DNA of 64,000 bases from PFL25 sp046260155 (lineage in GTDB: Bacteria; Chloroflexota; Anaerolineae; Anaerolineales; UBA4823), in NCBI GenBank assembly GCA_046260155.1, contig JBJYXV010000001.1, positions 16,029-80,028 of the forward strand, written 5' to 3'. Position 1 is the first letter of the stretch; every line of letters starts with the position of its first letter. This document shows, one piece after another, positions 8,111-16,680 of the stretch. The notes under the pieces were generated by a model that was given only the letters and a program-made list of their open reading frames with translations, ran no database searches and had not been told where the DNA came from. Made by a program: the position numbers and the translations under genes.

Positions 8111-9661
8111 TTAGAGAGGGATGTTGCCATGTTTTTTGGCAGGATTGATATCGCGCTTGTTGGCAACCATCTCCAGTGCATTTACCAGGCGCGGGCGGGT
8201 TTCGCGAGGTTCGATGACATCATCGATAAAGCCACGTGAAGCTGCAATGTAAGGATTGGCAAATTTCTCCCGATATTCAGAAACCAATTCTGCCCTGCGT
8301 ACTTCCACATCCTCTGACTGGGCGAGTTCTTTGCGGAAAATGATGTTGACCGCACCCTCTGGCCCCATGACCGCAATCTCTGCAGTGGGCCAGGCCAAGT
8401 TGACATCGCCCCGAATATGTTTGCTGCTCATCACATCGTACGCTCCACCGTATGCTTTTCGGGTTACCACGGTCAGCTTGGGTACTGTTGCTTCGCAGTA
8501 GGCAAACAAGAGTTTTGCACCGTGGCGAATGATTCCTCCGTGTTCTTGCGATGTACCGGGGAGAAATCCCGGCACATCCACAAAGGTAAGGATGGGGATG
8601 TTAAACGAATCGCAAAAACGTACAAAACGGCCCGCCTTATCCGAGGCGTTAATATCCAAAACACCGGCCAGGACGGCAGGCTGGTTGGCGATGATGCCAA
8701 TGCTGTGTCCACCTAAACGGGCAAATCCAACCACAATATTCTGGGCGTAATTCTCATGGATTTCAAAGAATTGCCCATCATCAACGATCAGGTGGATCGC
8801 ATCTTTGATATCATAGGGTTCACTGGGGTCATCAGGGACCAGGCTATCCAGAGCTTCGGCCATGCGCAGCGGATCATCGGTTGTTGGGATGAAAGGGGGA
8901 TCTTCCATATTATTTTGGGGCAGGTAGGTGAGCAGCTTGCGCATTAAGTAAAGGGTATCCGCTTCGGTATCTGTTGCTACATGACAGACACCAGAAATCT
9001 CAGAATGGACACCAGCACCTCCGAGGTCTTCAAAACTTACTTCCTCATGGGTAACCGCTTTCACCACTTCCGGTCCGGTGATAAACATATAGGAAGAGTG
9101 GCGCACCATAAAGATGAAATCTGTCAGGGCAGGCGAGTAAACTGCACCGCCCGCACAAGGCCCCATGATAGCGCTGAGTTGGGGAATAACTCCAGAAGCC
9201 AGTGTGTTTCTCAAGAAGATGTCAGCATAGCCTCCAAGAGAGACCACACCTTCCTGGATACGCGCTCCACCGGAATCGTTAAGGCCTATTACTGGAGCCC
9301 CATTTCTTACTGCCATATCCATCAGCTTGCAGACCTTCTCTGCGTGCACCTCTCCAAGGCTGCCACCGAAAACCGTGAAATCCTGCGAAAATACGTAAAC
9401 CAGGCGCCCTTCGATCGTTCCCCACCCCGTGACAACGCTGTCACCCAGGTATTTTTGTTTATCAAGTCCAAAATTGTTGGTGCGGTGAACCGCAAAGGCA
9501 TCGATCTCGCGAAAAGAACCTTTGTCGAGCAGTAGATCAATGCGTTCCCGGGCCGTGAGACGTCCGCGTTTGTGTTGGGCAGCTATTCGTTCTTCACCAC
9601 CGCCCAGGCGGCCTTTTGCTTTGCGGCTGCGCAGGTCTTCAATCTTTTTTTGATGGCTCAT
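8111..9661 (-). CDS. Acyl-CoA (propionyl-CoA) carboxylase carboxyltransferase subunit
   Basis: The 516-residue protein is a full-length fused alpha/beta-type carboxyltransferase like PccB. It has 'GRLTARERIDLLLDKGSF', the two acyl-CoA binding and oxyanion stretches 'GGARIQEGV' and 'GGAYDVMSS', and 'GPCAGGAVYSPALTDF'. It transfers CO2 from carboxy-biotin to acyl-CoA. Start ATG 9661 is preceded by GGAG at a 6-base spacing; an upstream TTG at 9673 is less good. It lies 187 bp upstream of the biotin carboxylase gene with no gene between. Confidence 0.94.
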   Translation of the reverse strand: MSHQKKIEDLRSRKAKGRLGGGEERIAAQHKRGRLTARERIDLLLDKGSFREIDAFAVHRTNNFGLDKQKYLGDSVVTGWGTIEGRLVYVFSQDFTVFGGSLGEVHAEKVCKLMDMAVRNGAPVIGLNDSGGARIQEGVVSLGGYADIFLRNTLASGVIPQLSAIMGPCAGGAVYSPALTDFIFMVRHSSYMFITGPEVVKAVTHEEVSFEDLGGAGVHSEISGVCHVATDTEADTLYLMRKLLTYLPQNNMEDPPFIPTTDDPLRMAEALDSLVPDDPSEPYDIKDAIHLIVDDGQFFEIHENYAQNIVVGFARLGGHSIGIIANQPAVLAGVLDINASDKAGRFVRFCDSFNIPILTFVDVPGFLPGTSQEHGGIIRHGAKLLFAYCEATVPKLTVVTRKAYGGAYDVMSSKHIRGDVNLAWPTAEIAVMGPEGAVNIIFRKELAQSEDVEVRRAELVSEYREKFANPYIAASRGFIDDVIEPRETRPRLVNALEMVANKRDINPAKKHGNIPL

Positions 9662-10091
9662 GCAATACTCCAAAATAAATTTTTGCTCTTGAAGTGGAAA
9701 GAGTCCAGTATGTGAATATTATCACGACCAGGCTGATCACAACTGTAAATTGCCAATTCTCGATTATATTACCTCTCCAGGTAGAATAAACCTGTTCGAT
9801 CCACTGCAGGCCAATGTATGCAGGGATTATGATGCGGGCGGCAACCGGACTGTGTGGATTTCCGATCCACAATCCCCAAAAAAGTACAGCCCCGACCAGT
9901 AACCCGATCAACCCGGTCGTGGCAAGCCAGAGAGGCGTCTTCCCAGGCAGCGTAGTTAAAAATCGCCACCAGGTGATTGCGTAAACAAATCGCACCAGGT
10001 GGACGATCGTTATGATTAACACCAAACCCGCCAGCAACGTTACGGAAAAAGGGCGTCTTGAAATAGATTTTATATCACTCAAATTGAGCAC
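9639..10091 (-). CDS. Small integral membrane protein of unknown function
   Basis: A 150-residue protein with about four hydrophobic segments (around residues 18-38, 52-72, 84-100 and 112-132) and a short basic N-terminus, with no family I recognise. The end of the frame overlaps the carboxyltransferase start by 23 bp, suggesting translational coupling. The start is uncertain: GTG at 10091 gives no space for AAAGG, while TTG at 10082 puts AAAGG 8 bases away. Confidence 0.7.
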   Translation of the reverse strand: MLNLSDIKSISRRPFSVTLLAGLVLIITIVHLVRFVYAITWWRFLTTLPGKTPLWLATTGLIGLLVGAVLFWGLWIGNPHSPVAARIIIPAYIGLQWIEQVYSTWRGNIIENWQFTVVISLVVIIFTYWTLSTSRAKIYFGVLHEPSKKD

Positions 10092-10106
10092 CTTTGGTCA
10101 TGTAGA

Positions 10107-11138
10107 CTAATCAATCTCCAGGGTGATTTTACCAATATGCTCCCCATGCTCTAGTCGTTGTTGAGCTGCACCCGCTTCTGAAAGAGGGTAAGTTCGGTCG
10201 ATGATGGATTTCAAGCGCCCTTTGAACACCAGATCCATCACGTTTACGAAATCATTGTGAGTACCCATGGTTGAGCCAATCAGGGAAAGATGTTTGGCAA
10301 AAATGTAGCGGTTATCAATGGTTATGCGGGGATTCCCGGTATTTCCAACGGTAAGTACCCTGCCCCCCTTTCCAGCTGCGCGAAACGATTCCGGGAAGGT
10401 TGTACCGACATTATCGATCACGATATCTGCACCACGTCTGTTTGTGATTTCGTGAACTCTCCGGGGCCAATTCTCATCTTTGCTGCGATCAATCAGGTAA
10501 TCTGCTCCAAGCGATTCAGCCAGGGCTAATTTACTCGGTCGGGAACCGACGACGATGACCTTGGTGCCACTCAACTTTGCAATTTGCAGGCTTGCCAGGT
10601 TCACACCACCAGCAGCTCCAATGATGAGAACCGTCTCCCCGGAACGTAAACGGCCTCGCCTGATCAAGGAGTGCCAGGCAGTGAGGAAAACCAGGGCAGC
10701 CGCCGCAGCTTCGTGCTCTCCAAATCCATCAGGAATTTGGAGTAAATTGCGGGCAGGTACAGCAATGTACTGCGCATAGGTTCCTCGTTCAGTCTCCCCC
10801 AGCAAACCCCAATGATTGCAGCGATTATCCATCCCAACCAGGCAATACTCGCAAGATCCGCAGCTGAGGTTGGGGTTGATCACCACCCGTTGTCCGATTG
10901 ACCAGTTTGCTACGCCTTCCCCAAGGGCTTCTACCTTGCCAGCTCCATCTGCACCAGGTATGTGCGGGTAATCCAGCTTGAGCCCAGGCCACCCTCTGCG
11001 GACCCAGATATCCAAGTGATTCAGCGCCGCAGCTTCCAGCCTCACCAGCACCTGCCCAGGACCTGGTTGAGGAGTGGGGAAGTCATCGTACTGCAGGACT
11101 TCCGTCTTTCCGTGTTGATAAAGTAGAACAGCCTTCAA
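10107..11138 (-). CDS. Zinc-type medium-chain alcohol dehydrogenase / quinone oxidoreductase
   Basis: A medium-chain dehydrogenase/reductase of 343 residues. It has the N-terminal catalytic domain 'HIPGADGAGKVEALGEGV', the four structural zinc cysteines in CGSCEYC...C, and a Rossmann NAD(P) domain with 'LIIGAAGGVNLASLQIAK'. These enzymes oxidise alcohols or reduce quinones and enones; the substrate is unknown. I choose a TTG start at 11138, giving 'MKAVLLYQHGKTEVLQY', because AGGA lies 6 bases upstream and this is the usual N-terminus. An upstream in-frame start at 11180 would overlap the preceding glycosyltransferase gene. Confidence 0.9.
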   Translation of the reverse strand: MKAVLLYQHGKTEVLQYDDFPTPQPGPGQVLVRLEAAALNHLDIWVRRGWPGLKLDYPHIPGADGAGKVEALGEGVANWSIGQRVVINPNLSCGSCEYCLVGMDNRCNHWGLLGETERGTYAQYIAVPARNLLQIPDGFGEHEAAAAALVFLTAWHSLIRRGRLRSGETVLIIGAAGGVNLASLQIAKLSGTKVIVVGSRPSKLALAESLGADYLIDRSKDENWPRRVHEITNRRGADIVIDNVGTTFPESFRAAGKGGRVLTVGNTGNPRITIDNRYIFAKHLSLIGSTMGTHNDFVNVMDLVFKGRLKSIIDRTYPLSEAGAAQQRLEHGEHIGKITLEID

Positions 11139-11158
11139 ATTGCTTCCTATTAATTCGG

Positions 11159-13303
11159 TTAATGGGTGGTGATTTCCCACATGTGCACGTTGCCGGGTTC
11201 AGATTGGTGCAGGTCACGGATCTCCAAGCGTATTTTTTGTGTCCTGGTGGGTGAGGTGAAATCAAAGACAGCTTCGGGCTGTTCAACGGTTCCCTGAAAG
11301 GTTTTGATGAATTCAACCGGCTCTGAGTTCGGATCGGGATACAGCATAGCGCTGATTTCCGCCTCTGTGCTGCCGATTATAACCGAGACCCCATGTATTG
11401 TCCGTGCTGTGGGGTACAACAGCTCGATGATCGCCGGGTTGGCTTCAAAAGTACGCCCGAGGGTGTGTGGATCGCGGTCGAAGATGTGTTCGATTTCGCC
11501 CATGTCCAGCAAGGAATACCTTACTTCAACGAGCTCCCCATCGATCAGGATCTTCTCAGAACGCAGCGCCATGCGTTCCTGCTGTTCTTTTTCCATGATC
11601 TGCTCAATTTGATCAACGTAACTCAAGCGCACAAAGTAAAAACCTGGTGCTCCATTCGGGTACCGGAGCGTCTCTTCTACCTCAAAATCCTTGAATTTAC
11701 CGCTCTCCTGCGCCATCTGGTATTCATCCGAGGTCATCACGAATAGGGTGTCCCAATCTAGAGGCTTGAGATGGGAAATATGGCTGTCGACACTCCCAAT
11801 TTGGATTGGTAAAGGATCGCCAAGAAAAAAGCGGGCCACAACATCAGCGCCATTCGCCCAGTTCGGCGAAAGGATGATCTCTGTTTGGGGGGTTTCATTC
11901 AGGTAAGTGGCGAGCTTTGTATATAGCTGCTGAGCACCATACTGCATCCCCCCCAATCCATAATCCTCATACCAGGTTGCTGCGTTGTTCAAAACATCTC
12001 GCAGCATGAAAAAACTGGAAAGGGATAAAGCTACAAACAGGCTGGCAGCCAATGCTTTGCGGGGGAGATGTCTGCTTTCCAGCCAGGTCATAGTTTGGTT
12101 GATGCCCAGCGCGATGAATAGCACAGCAGGGATGACAAAAGCCAGAACACGGGTGATACCAATTGCTACAATCGCACCGCCTACCGGGACCACCAATAAT
12201 ACGATCAACAAGTGCCGGTATGCGGAATGGCGAATATTGCGGATCGCCAGGAAGAGACCCAATGCCAGAAAAGGGAGGAACACAAGCAATAAGTGCCCAT
12301 AACCTTTCATTAAATGACGCGCCAGATCGCGTTGGTTGGGAATGAACCAGTAACCCGGGTTTAACCCGAACAGGTACTCTGATCCAAATCTAGCCAATTT
12401 TTCATTCAAAGGGATCGACTGCATCCAATACGAATCGAGGGTCCGCAGATGTTCGAGGGTCGTTCCAGGATGATCGCTCCAAAAGCGCAGGTAGGGCAGG
12501 GCCAGGACAAGTAACATGACGGCACCTCTCAGCAGAATTCGTCTGTTCCGCCAATGGTAACCCGCATCCGAGATCAAGAACAGGAATCCGGTCAGCACGA
12601 TCACCACCTGCCCTGGGCTGTAAGAGTAGAATGCCAATCCACCCAGCAAGATTGAATAATAAAGGTAGTGGGGTGAACGGTAGCGATAGAGAGAATAAGC
12701 ATATAGAAAGCAGGCATAAAAAGAGACGAAGAACACCGTTTCGAAGGCAGTCCGTGAATGGAGAAACCAGGCAGGTGCAATTGAGAGCAGCAGTACACCA
12801 GTCCACCAGTAAGGGACCTGGTAGATATCCCGCAGCATCAGGCTTATGGATAGGGCAGCCAGCAGGCTGATCAAGACGGATGTTGCCCGGGTGATAAAAA
12901 CAGATTTACCGAACAGGATGTAAGGCAGCACTTGCGCATAAACGCTTGTACTGAGGTTGTAATAGGTTCCGTTCTTGAAATAGGTTGGTAATAAAGCCCC
13001 CTCTTCATCCCGAAAGTTATCCCGCACCAGATTCGAAGCTGCGACAGTTTGAATGGCTTCATCGCTGAAAAAATAAATTGGAAAGCGAGTTAGCCCAATC
13101 AGGTGAGTCAGCAGGTAGATTCCAATTGCCAATCCAAACAGGGTCACCTCAAGCGAGCGGGGGAAGTGAATTTGTCCTCGCCTGAGCTGATGCAAAAATC
13201 GGTTGGAAGAATTTTCTACAGCTGGATGAAAGTCCGGCCGGGAATCTTGCTTCTGATCATCAGCGATCGGGTGAGAATCCAGATGCATTTCTGCTTCAAC
13301 CAA
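11159..13303 (-). CDS. Membrane glycosyltransferase, GT39/ArnT-like, with C-terminal extracellular domain
   Basis: The 714-residue protein has a soluble N-terminus, about ten to twelve transmembrane segments between residues 50 and 440, and a roughly 260-residue C-terminal soluble part. The first loop after TM1 carries 'YFFSDEAIQ', the acidic D-E motif used by GT-C enzymes (PMT/ArnT type) to bind the lipid-phosphate sugar donor. The C-terminal part ends with a beta-rich segment, 'VSVIIGSTEAEISAMLYP', that may be a discoidin-like domain. Its place in a fatty-acyl carboxylase gene run is unexpected. Substrate unknown. Confidence 0.85.
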   Translation of the reverse strand: MVEAEMHLDSHPIADDQKQDSRPDFHPAVENSSNRFLHQLRRGQIHFPRSLEVTLFGLAIGIYLLTHLIGLTRFPIYFFSDEAIQTVAASNLVRDNFRDEEGALLPTYFKNGTYYNLSTSVYAQVLPYILFGKSVFITRATSVLISLLAALSISLMLRDIYQVPYWWTGVLLLSIAPAWFLHSRTAFETVFFVSFYACFLYAYSLYRYRSPHYLYYSILLGGLAFYSYSPGQVVIVLTGFLFLISDAGYHWRNRRILLRGAVMLLVLALPYLRFWSDHPGTTLEHLRTLDSYWMQSIPLNEKLARFGSEYLFGLNPGYWFIPNQRDLARHLMKGYGHLLLVFLPFLALGLFLAIRNIRHSAYRHLLIVLLVVPVGGAIVAIGITRVLAFVIPAVLFIALGINQTMTWLESRHLPRKALAASLFVALSLSSFFMLRDVLNNAATWYEDYGLGGMQYGAQQLYTKLATYLNETPQTEIILSPNWANGADVVARFFLGDPLPIQIGSVDSHISHLKPLDWDTLFVMTSDEYQMAQESGKFKDFEVEETLRYPNGAPGFYFVRLSYVDQIEQIMEKEQQERMALRSEKILIDGELVEVRYSLLDMGEIEHIFDRDPHTLGRTFEANPAIIELLYPTARTIHGVSVIIGSTEAEISAMLYPDPNSEPVEFIKTFQGTVEQPEAVFDFTSPTRTQKIRLEIRDLHQSEPGNVHMWEITTH

Positions 13304-13395
13304 TATCCCGATGTTTACGAAATGTGGGACCGCATGTCGATGGAGGTCATCAGAAGCCCAGATGATCGGGCTTACTCACCAACTTCGGAGTTTGT

Positions 13396-14565
13396 TCACC
13401 TCAAGCCAGTTTCCAAACGGGAGATGACCAAGCGTTGAATTTCGCTGGTGCCTTCGTAGATTTCAGTGATTTTTGCGTCGCGAAAGTAGCGCTCCACTGG
13501 TAGTTCACGTGAATAGCCACTGCCACCGTGAATCTGGATGGCAGCGTGTGTGATGAACATTGCCGTCTCTGAGGAGAAAAGCTTGGCGATAGAAGCTTCC
13601 AATGAAAACCGTTCCCCGGTTGACTTGGAGCGTTCTTTTGCCAGCGCAGCGTTATAAACCAGCAGGCGGGAGGCTTCGAGGCGTGTCTTCATATCTGCGA
13701 GTTTAAAAGAGATGCCCTGGAATTCACCGATCTTGCGGTCGAATGCTTCGCGTTCTCTTGCGTGTTCCAGGCTGGCCTCATAGGCAGCGCTGGAGATTCC
13801 TAATGCCTGAGCGGCGACCCCAATTCGTCCGACATCCAGAACGGTCATGGCGATCTTGAATCCCTGACCTTCCTCGCCGAGTAAATTTTCAGCAGGGACC
13901 CGGCAGTCTTCAAATAGGATCTCGCTTGTGGCTGATGCCCGGATACCGAGCTTCGGTTCTTTCTTCCCCACTGTGAGCCCAGGCAGGTTGGTGGGGGTAA
14001 TAAAAGCGCTGATGCCTTTGTGTTTCTTTTCTGGTGCTGTCATGGTGAAGACAACGATATAATCAGCAACCGGTCCGCTGGTTACCCAGGATTTACGCCC
14101 ATTGAGCACATAATAATCACCGTCCCTGACTGCTGAGCAGCGTAATGAACCCGCATCAGAACCAGCCATCGGTTCGGTCAGTGAGTAGGCGCCTACCGAT
14201 TTTCCAGAGGCAACTGGCGGTAAAAATCGCTGCTTCTGTTCTTCAGTCCCGAATTTTTGGATGCCATAACAATAGAGTGAATTATTAACTGACATGATGA
14301 TGCCGTGCGAGGCATCCACCTTGGAAATCTCCTCCAGGGCCAGTACATAGGATAAGGTGTCCATCCCGACTCCCCCATATTCCTCGGGCACCTCGATGCC
14401 CATGAATCCCATTTCACCCATCTTCATGATAGTGTCATATGGAAATTCGCCGCTCTCATCAAATTCTGCAGCGATAGGAGCGATCTCTTTCTGAGCGAAT
14501 TCGCGCGCTGTCTGGCGGATCATCTCATGTTCTTCCGTGAAAGGGAACAAATAATTACTATTCAT
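13396..14565 (-). CDS. Acyl-CoA dehydrogenase
   Basis: The 389-residue protein is a complete FAD-dependent acyl-CoA dehydrogenase: 'YSLTEPMAGSDAGSLRCSA' FAD/acyl site, 'WVTSGPVADYIVVFT', and the C-terminal 'IHGGSGYSRELPVERYFRDAKITEIYEGTSEIQRLVIS' that contains the catalytic base Glu. It performs the first step of beta-oxidation or branched-chain amino acid catabolism. ATG at 14565 has GGAGG at 5 bases; an in-frame start at 14655 lies beyond the promoter. It heads a ten-gene minus-strand run that includes the acyl-CoA carboxylase, fitting propionyl-CoA metabolism. Confidence 0.95.
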   Translation of the reverse strand: MNSNYLFPFTEEHEMIRQTAREFAQKEIAPIAAEFDESGEFPYDTIMKMGEMGFMGIEVPEEYGGVGMDTLSYVLALEEISKVDASHGIIMSVNNSLYCYGIQKFGTEEQKQRFLPPVASGKSVGAYSLTEPMAGSDAGSLRCSAVRDGDYYVLNGRKSWVTSGPVADYIVVFTMTAPEKKHKGISAFITPTNLPGLTVGKKEPKLGIRASATSEILFEDCRVPAENLLGEEGQGFKIAMTVLDVGRIGVAAQALGISSAAYEASLEHAREREAFDRKIGEFQGISFKLADMKTRLEASRLLVYNAALAKERSKSTGERFSLEASIAKLFSSETAMFITHAAIQIHGGSGYSRELPVERYFRDAKITEIYEGTSEIQRLVISRLETGLR

Positions 14566-14599
14566 TGCATCCTCCGCGATTGAATCAGTGGTTGGCGAG

Positions 14600-14608
14600 A
14601 TTATAGCA
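14600..14608 (-). promoter_or_regulatory. Extended -10 promoter of the acyl-CoA dehydrogenase gene
   Basis: On the minus strand TGCTATAAT occurs at 14608-14600, an extended -10 (TGnTATAAT), about 35 bp before the start codon at 14565. No matching -35 at 17 bp is visible, as expected for extended -10 promoters. It is divergent from the gatC promoter. Confidence 0.6.
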
Positions 14609-14648
14609 TGGCAAGGGACATTATTATTTCCTGTCAATATCCCCCTGC

Positions 14649-14676
14649 TTGACACTTCAGGAAAGTGGGATATACT
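14649..14676 (+). promoter_or_regulatory. Promoter of the gatCAB operon
   Basis: TTGACA (14649-14654) and TATACT (14671-14676) are separated by 16 bp and lie 23 bp before the gatC start. A Shine-Dalgarno TAGGAG follows. Confidence 0.8.
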
Positions 14677-14698
14677 GGCGAGAGATTAGGAGCAACCC

Positions 14699-15034
14699 AT
14701 GCCTGAAAAAGAACAAGAGCAGCCGATCACGCCCCAACTTTTTGATCACCTGGTCAATTTAGCTTCCCTGGAGCTTTCCCGGGAGGAGGCAGAATACCTG
14801 CGCCGGGAATTAAATAATCAATTGAAATCCATTGATGAGTTGGAAGCCATTCCACTCGGCACTGAGACAGAGATCACCACTCATGGGGTGCCATATACCC
14901 CCCAAATTACACCAGAAGCGCGAGACGATCGATGGCAGGCCTGCCCGAATCCAGAGGAAATCCTCGCCCAGGCACCAGAAGTAAGAGATGGTTACGTGGT
15001 GGTTCCTGACATCCCGCACACTGATTTAGATTAA
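14699..15034 (+). CDS. gatC: Asp-tRNA(Asn)/Glu-tRNA(Gln) amidotransferase subunit C
   Basis: The 111-residue protein shows the typical GatC helical N-terminus 'LFDHLVNLASLELSREEAEYLRRELNNQLKSIDELEAI' and the extended C-terminal belt with 'NPEEILAQAPEVRDGYVVVPDI'. GatC wraps between GatA and GatB and stabilises the complex. It begins the operon, 8 bp before gatA. Confidence 0.94.
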   Translation: MPEKEQEQPITPQLFDHLVNLASLELSREEAEYLRRELNNQLKSIDELEAIPLGTETEITTHGVPYTPQITPEARDDRWQACPNPEEILAQAPEVRDGYVVVPDIPHTDLD

Positions 15035-15042
15035 CTGACCCC

Positions 15043-16635
15043 ATGAAACTTTGCGATTTACCCGCTCACACAGTAGCATATTTAGTACGCCGCCGGGAAA
15101 TATCTGCACTGGATACTCTAGAGGCAGCCTTGGAACGAATTGCTGCAGTCGATGGACGGCCCGGCAGATTGGGTAACGATCAGAATTACCCGGATGATGC
15201 TGAAAAAGTGCATGCTTTTATCACCCTGACTCCTGAACGGGCACGGGCCCAGGCGGAAGCGATAGATAAAAAAATCTCCCAGGGGGAGGATCCGGGTCCT
15301 CTGGCTGGTGTTCCATTCACGGTCAAAGACATTTTTTGCACCCATGGAACGCGCTCGACGGCTGGCTCTCGCATCCTGGGTAATTTTGTTGCCCCATATA
15401 CTGCAACAACCGTCTCCCGTTTGGAAGCTGGTGGAGGCTTGATGATCGGAAAGGTCAACCTTGATGAATTCACTTATGGGTCTTCCAATGAATCATCTGC
15501 CTTCCACCCAACCCCCCGCAACCCCTGGAACTTGGCCCGGGTGCCAGGAGGCTCATCAGGAGGCAGTGCTGCAGCAGTCGCCGCCGGTGAGGGAAATTTA
15601 TCACTGGGCACTGATACGGCAGGCTCCATCCGCCAACCAGCGGCTTTCTGCGGCGTGGTGGGGATGAAACCCACATATGGGAGGGTATCCCGCTACGGGT
15701 TAATCGCATTTGGATCTTCATTGGATTGTCCAGGTCCAGTAGCGGCGAACGTCACGGATACAGCTTTGATGTTGAACTCTATTGCCGGTCCAGACGTGCA
15801 TGATGGCACAGCTGCAAAACTGGAAGTTCCGGACTATACCAAGGATCTTAAAAAGGATATCCGTGGTTTACGCATCGGGCTCTCACCGGATTATTTCCGC
15901 ATCACCTACTTTGATCCGCTCACTGGTGAATTCGAACAGCAGTTAATTTCCCCAGAAATCGAATCGGCAGTATTAAGTGCAGCGGGATACCTGGCACAAA
16001 TGGGTGCGGATATAGTTGAGGATATTCCGATGCCGCACACTCGCTATGGTATTCCGGTCTATTTTGTGATTTCACGGGTAGAAGCTGCTTCGAATCTGCA
16101 CCGTTATGATGGTGTTAAATATGGCTTCCGCACCCCTGATCGTGTGGCAGATTTACCGGAAATGTACAGAAGGTCGCGTGCGGAAGGTTTTGGCACCCAA
16201 CCCAAATTACGGATCCTGATGGGTATGTATGTCAGCGCTGCCCAGTACAGCGAGCAGTACTATGAGCGTGCGTTAAAGGTTCGAACCTTGATCAGAAATG
16301 ATTTTGAACAAGTATTTAACTCACAGGGTGAGCACCGGCTAGATGCTTTGCTGACCCCTACTACGCCGACCACTGCTTTCTCGATGGGAGATATTTATGG
16401 CGACTCAGTCTTGATGCAGTATGCTGACCAACTGACAGTTCCTGCCAACCTGGCGGGCATTCCAGGCATTTCACTACCGGCAGGTTTTGCAAAGGATGGG
16501 TTGCCGATCGGTGTGCAGCTACTCGGACCAGATTTTTCCGAAGCCAGGCTGCTTCAAATCGGTCGCGCTTTTGAGCTGGCCAGTGAAGGAGAGGATTGGC
16601 GCAAACAGCGACCAGCGATCCTCAACACTGTTTAA
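15043..16635 (+). CDS. gatA: Asp-tRNA(Asn)/Glu-tRNA(Gln) amidotransferase subunit A
   Basis: The 530-residue amidase-signature protein has the Lys95 (PFTVKDIF), Ser171 (PGGSSGGS) and Ser195 (DTAGSIRQP) triad that liberates ammonia from glutamine. It is about 45 residues longer than common GatA because of insertions near residues 36-52 and in the middle. Together with GatB and GatC it converts Glu-tRNA(Gln) to Gln-tRNA(Gln), and often Asp-tRNA(Asn) to Asn-tRNA(Asn). Confidence 0.95.
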   Translation: MKLCDLPAHTVAYLVRRREISALDTLEAALERIAAVDGRPGRLGNDQNYPDDAEKVHAFITLTPERARAQAEAIDKKISQGEDPGPLAGVPFTVKDIFCTHGTRSTAGSRILGNFVAPYTATTVSRLEAGGGLMIGKVNLDEFTYGSSNESSAFHPTPRNPWNLARVPGGSSGGSAAAVAAGEGNLSLGTDTAGSIRQPAAFCGVVGMKPTYGRVSRYGLIAFGSSLDCPGPVAANVTDTALMLNSIAGPDVHDGTAAKLEVPDYTKDLKKDIRGLRIGLSPDYFRITYFDPLTGEFEQQLISPEIESAVLSAAGYLAQMGADIVEDIPMPHTRYGIPVYFVISRVEAASNLHRYDGVKYGFRTPDRVADLPEMYRRSRAEGFGTQPKLRILMGMYVSAAQYSEQYYERALKVRTLIRNDFEQVFNSQGEHRLDALLTPTTPTTAFSMGDIYGDSVLMQYADQLTVPANLAGIPGISLPAGFAKDGLPIGVQLLGPDFSEARLLQIGRAFELASEGEDWRKQRPAILNTV

Positions 16636-16680
16636 AAGTCTAACGTCCAATTTTCATAGTGGATTGAGTGGCAAAAGCTT

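Noticed and set aside
7993..8181. Short antisense frame near the carboxyltransferase end
   Set aside because: Overlaps the real gene and has no independent features.
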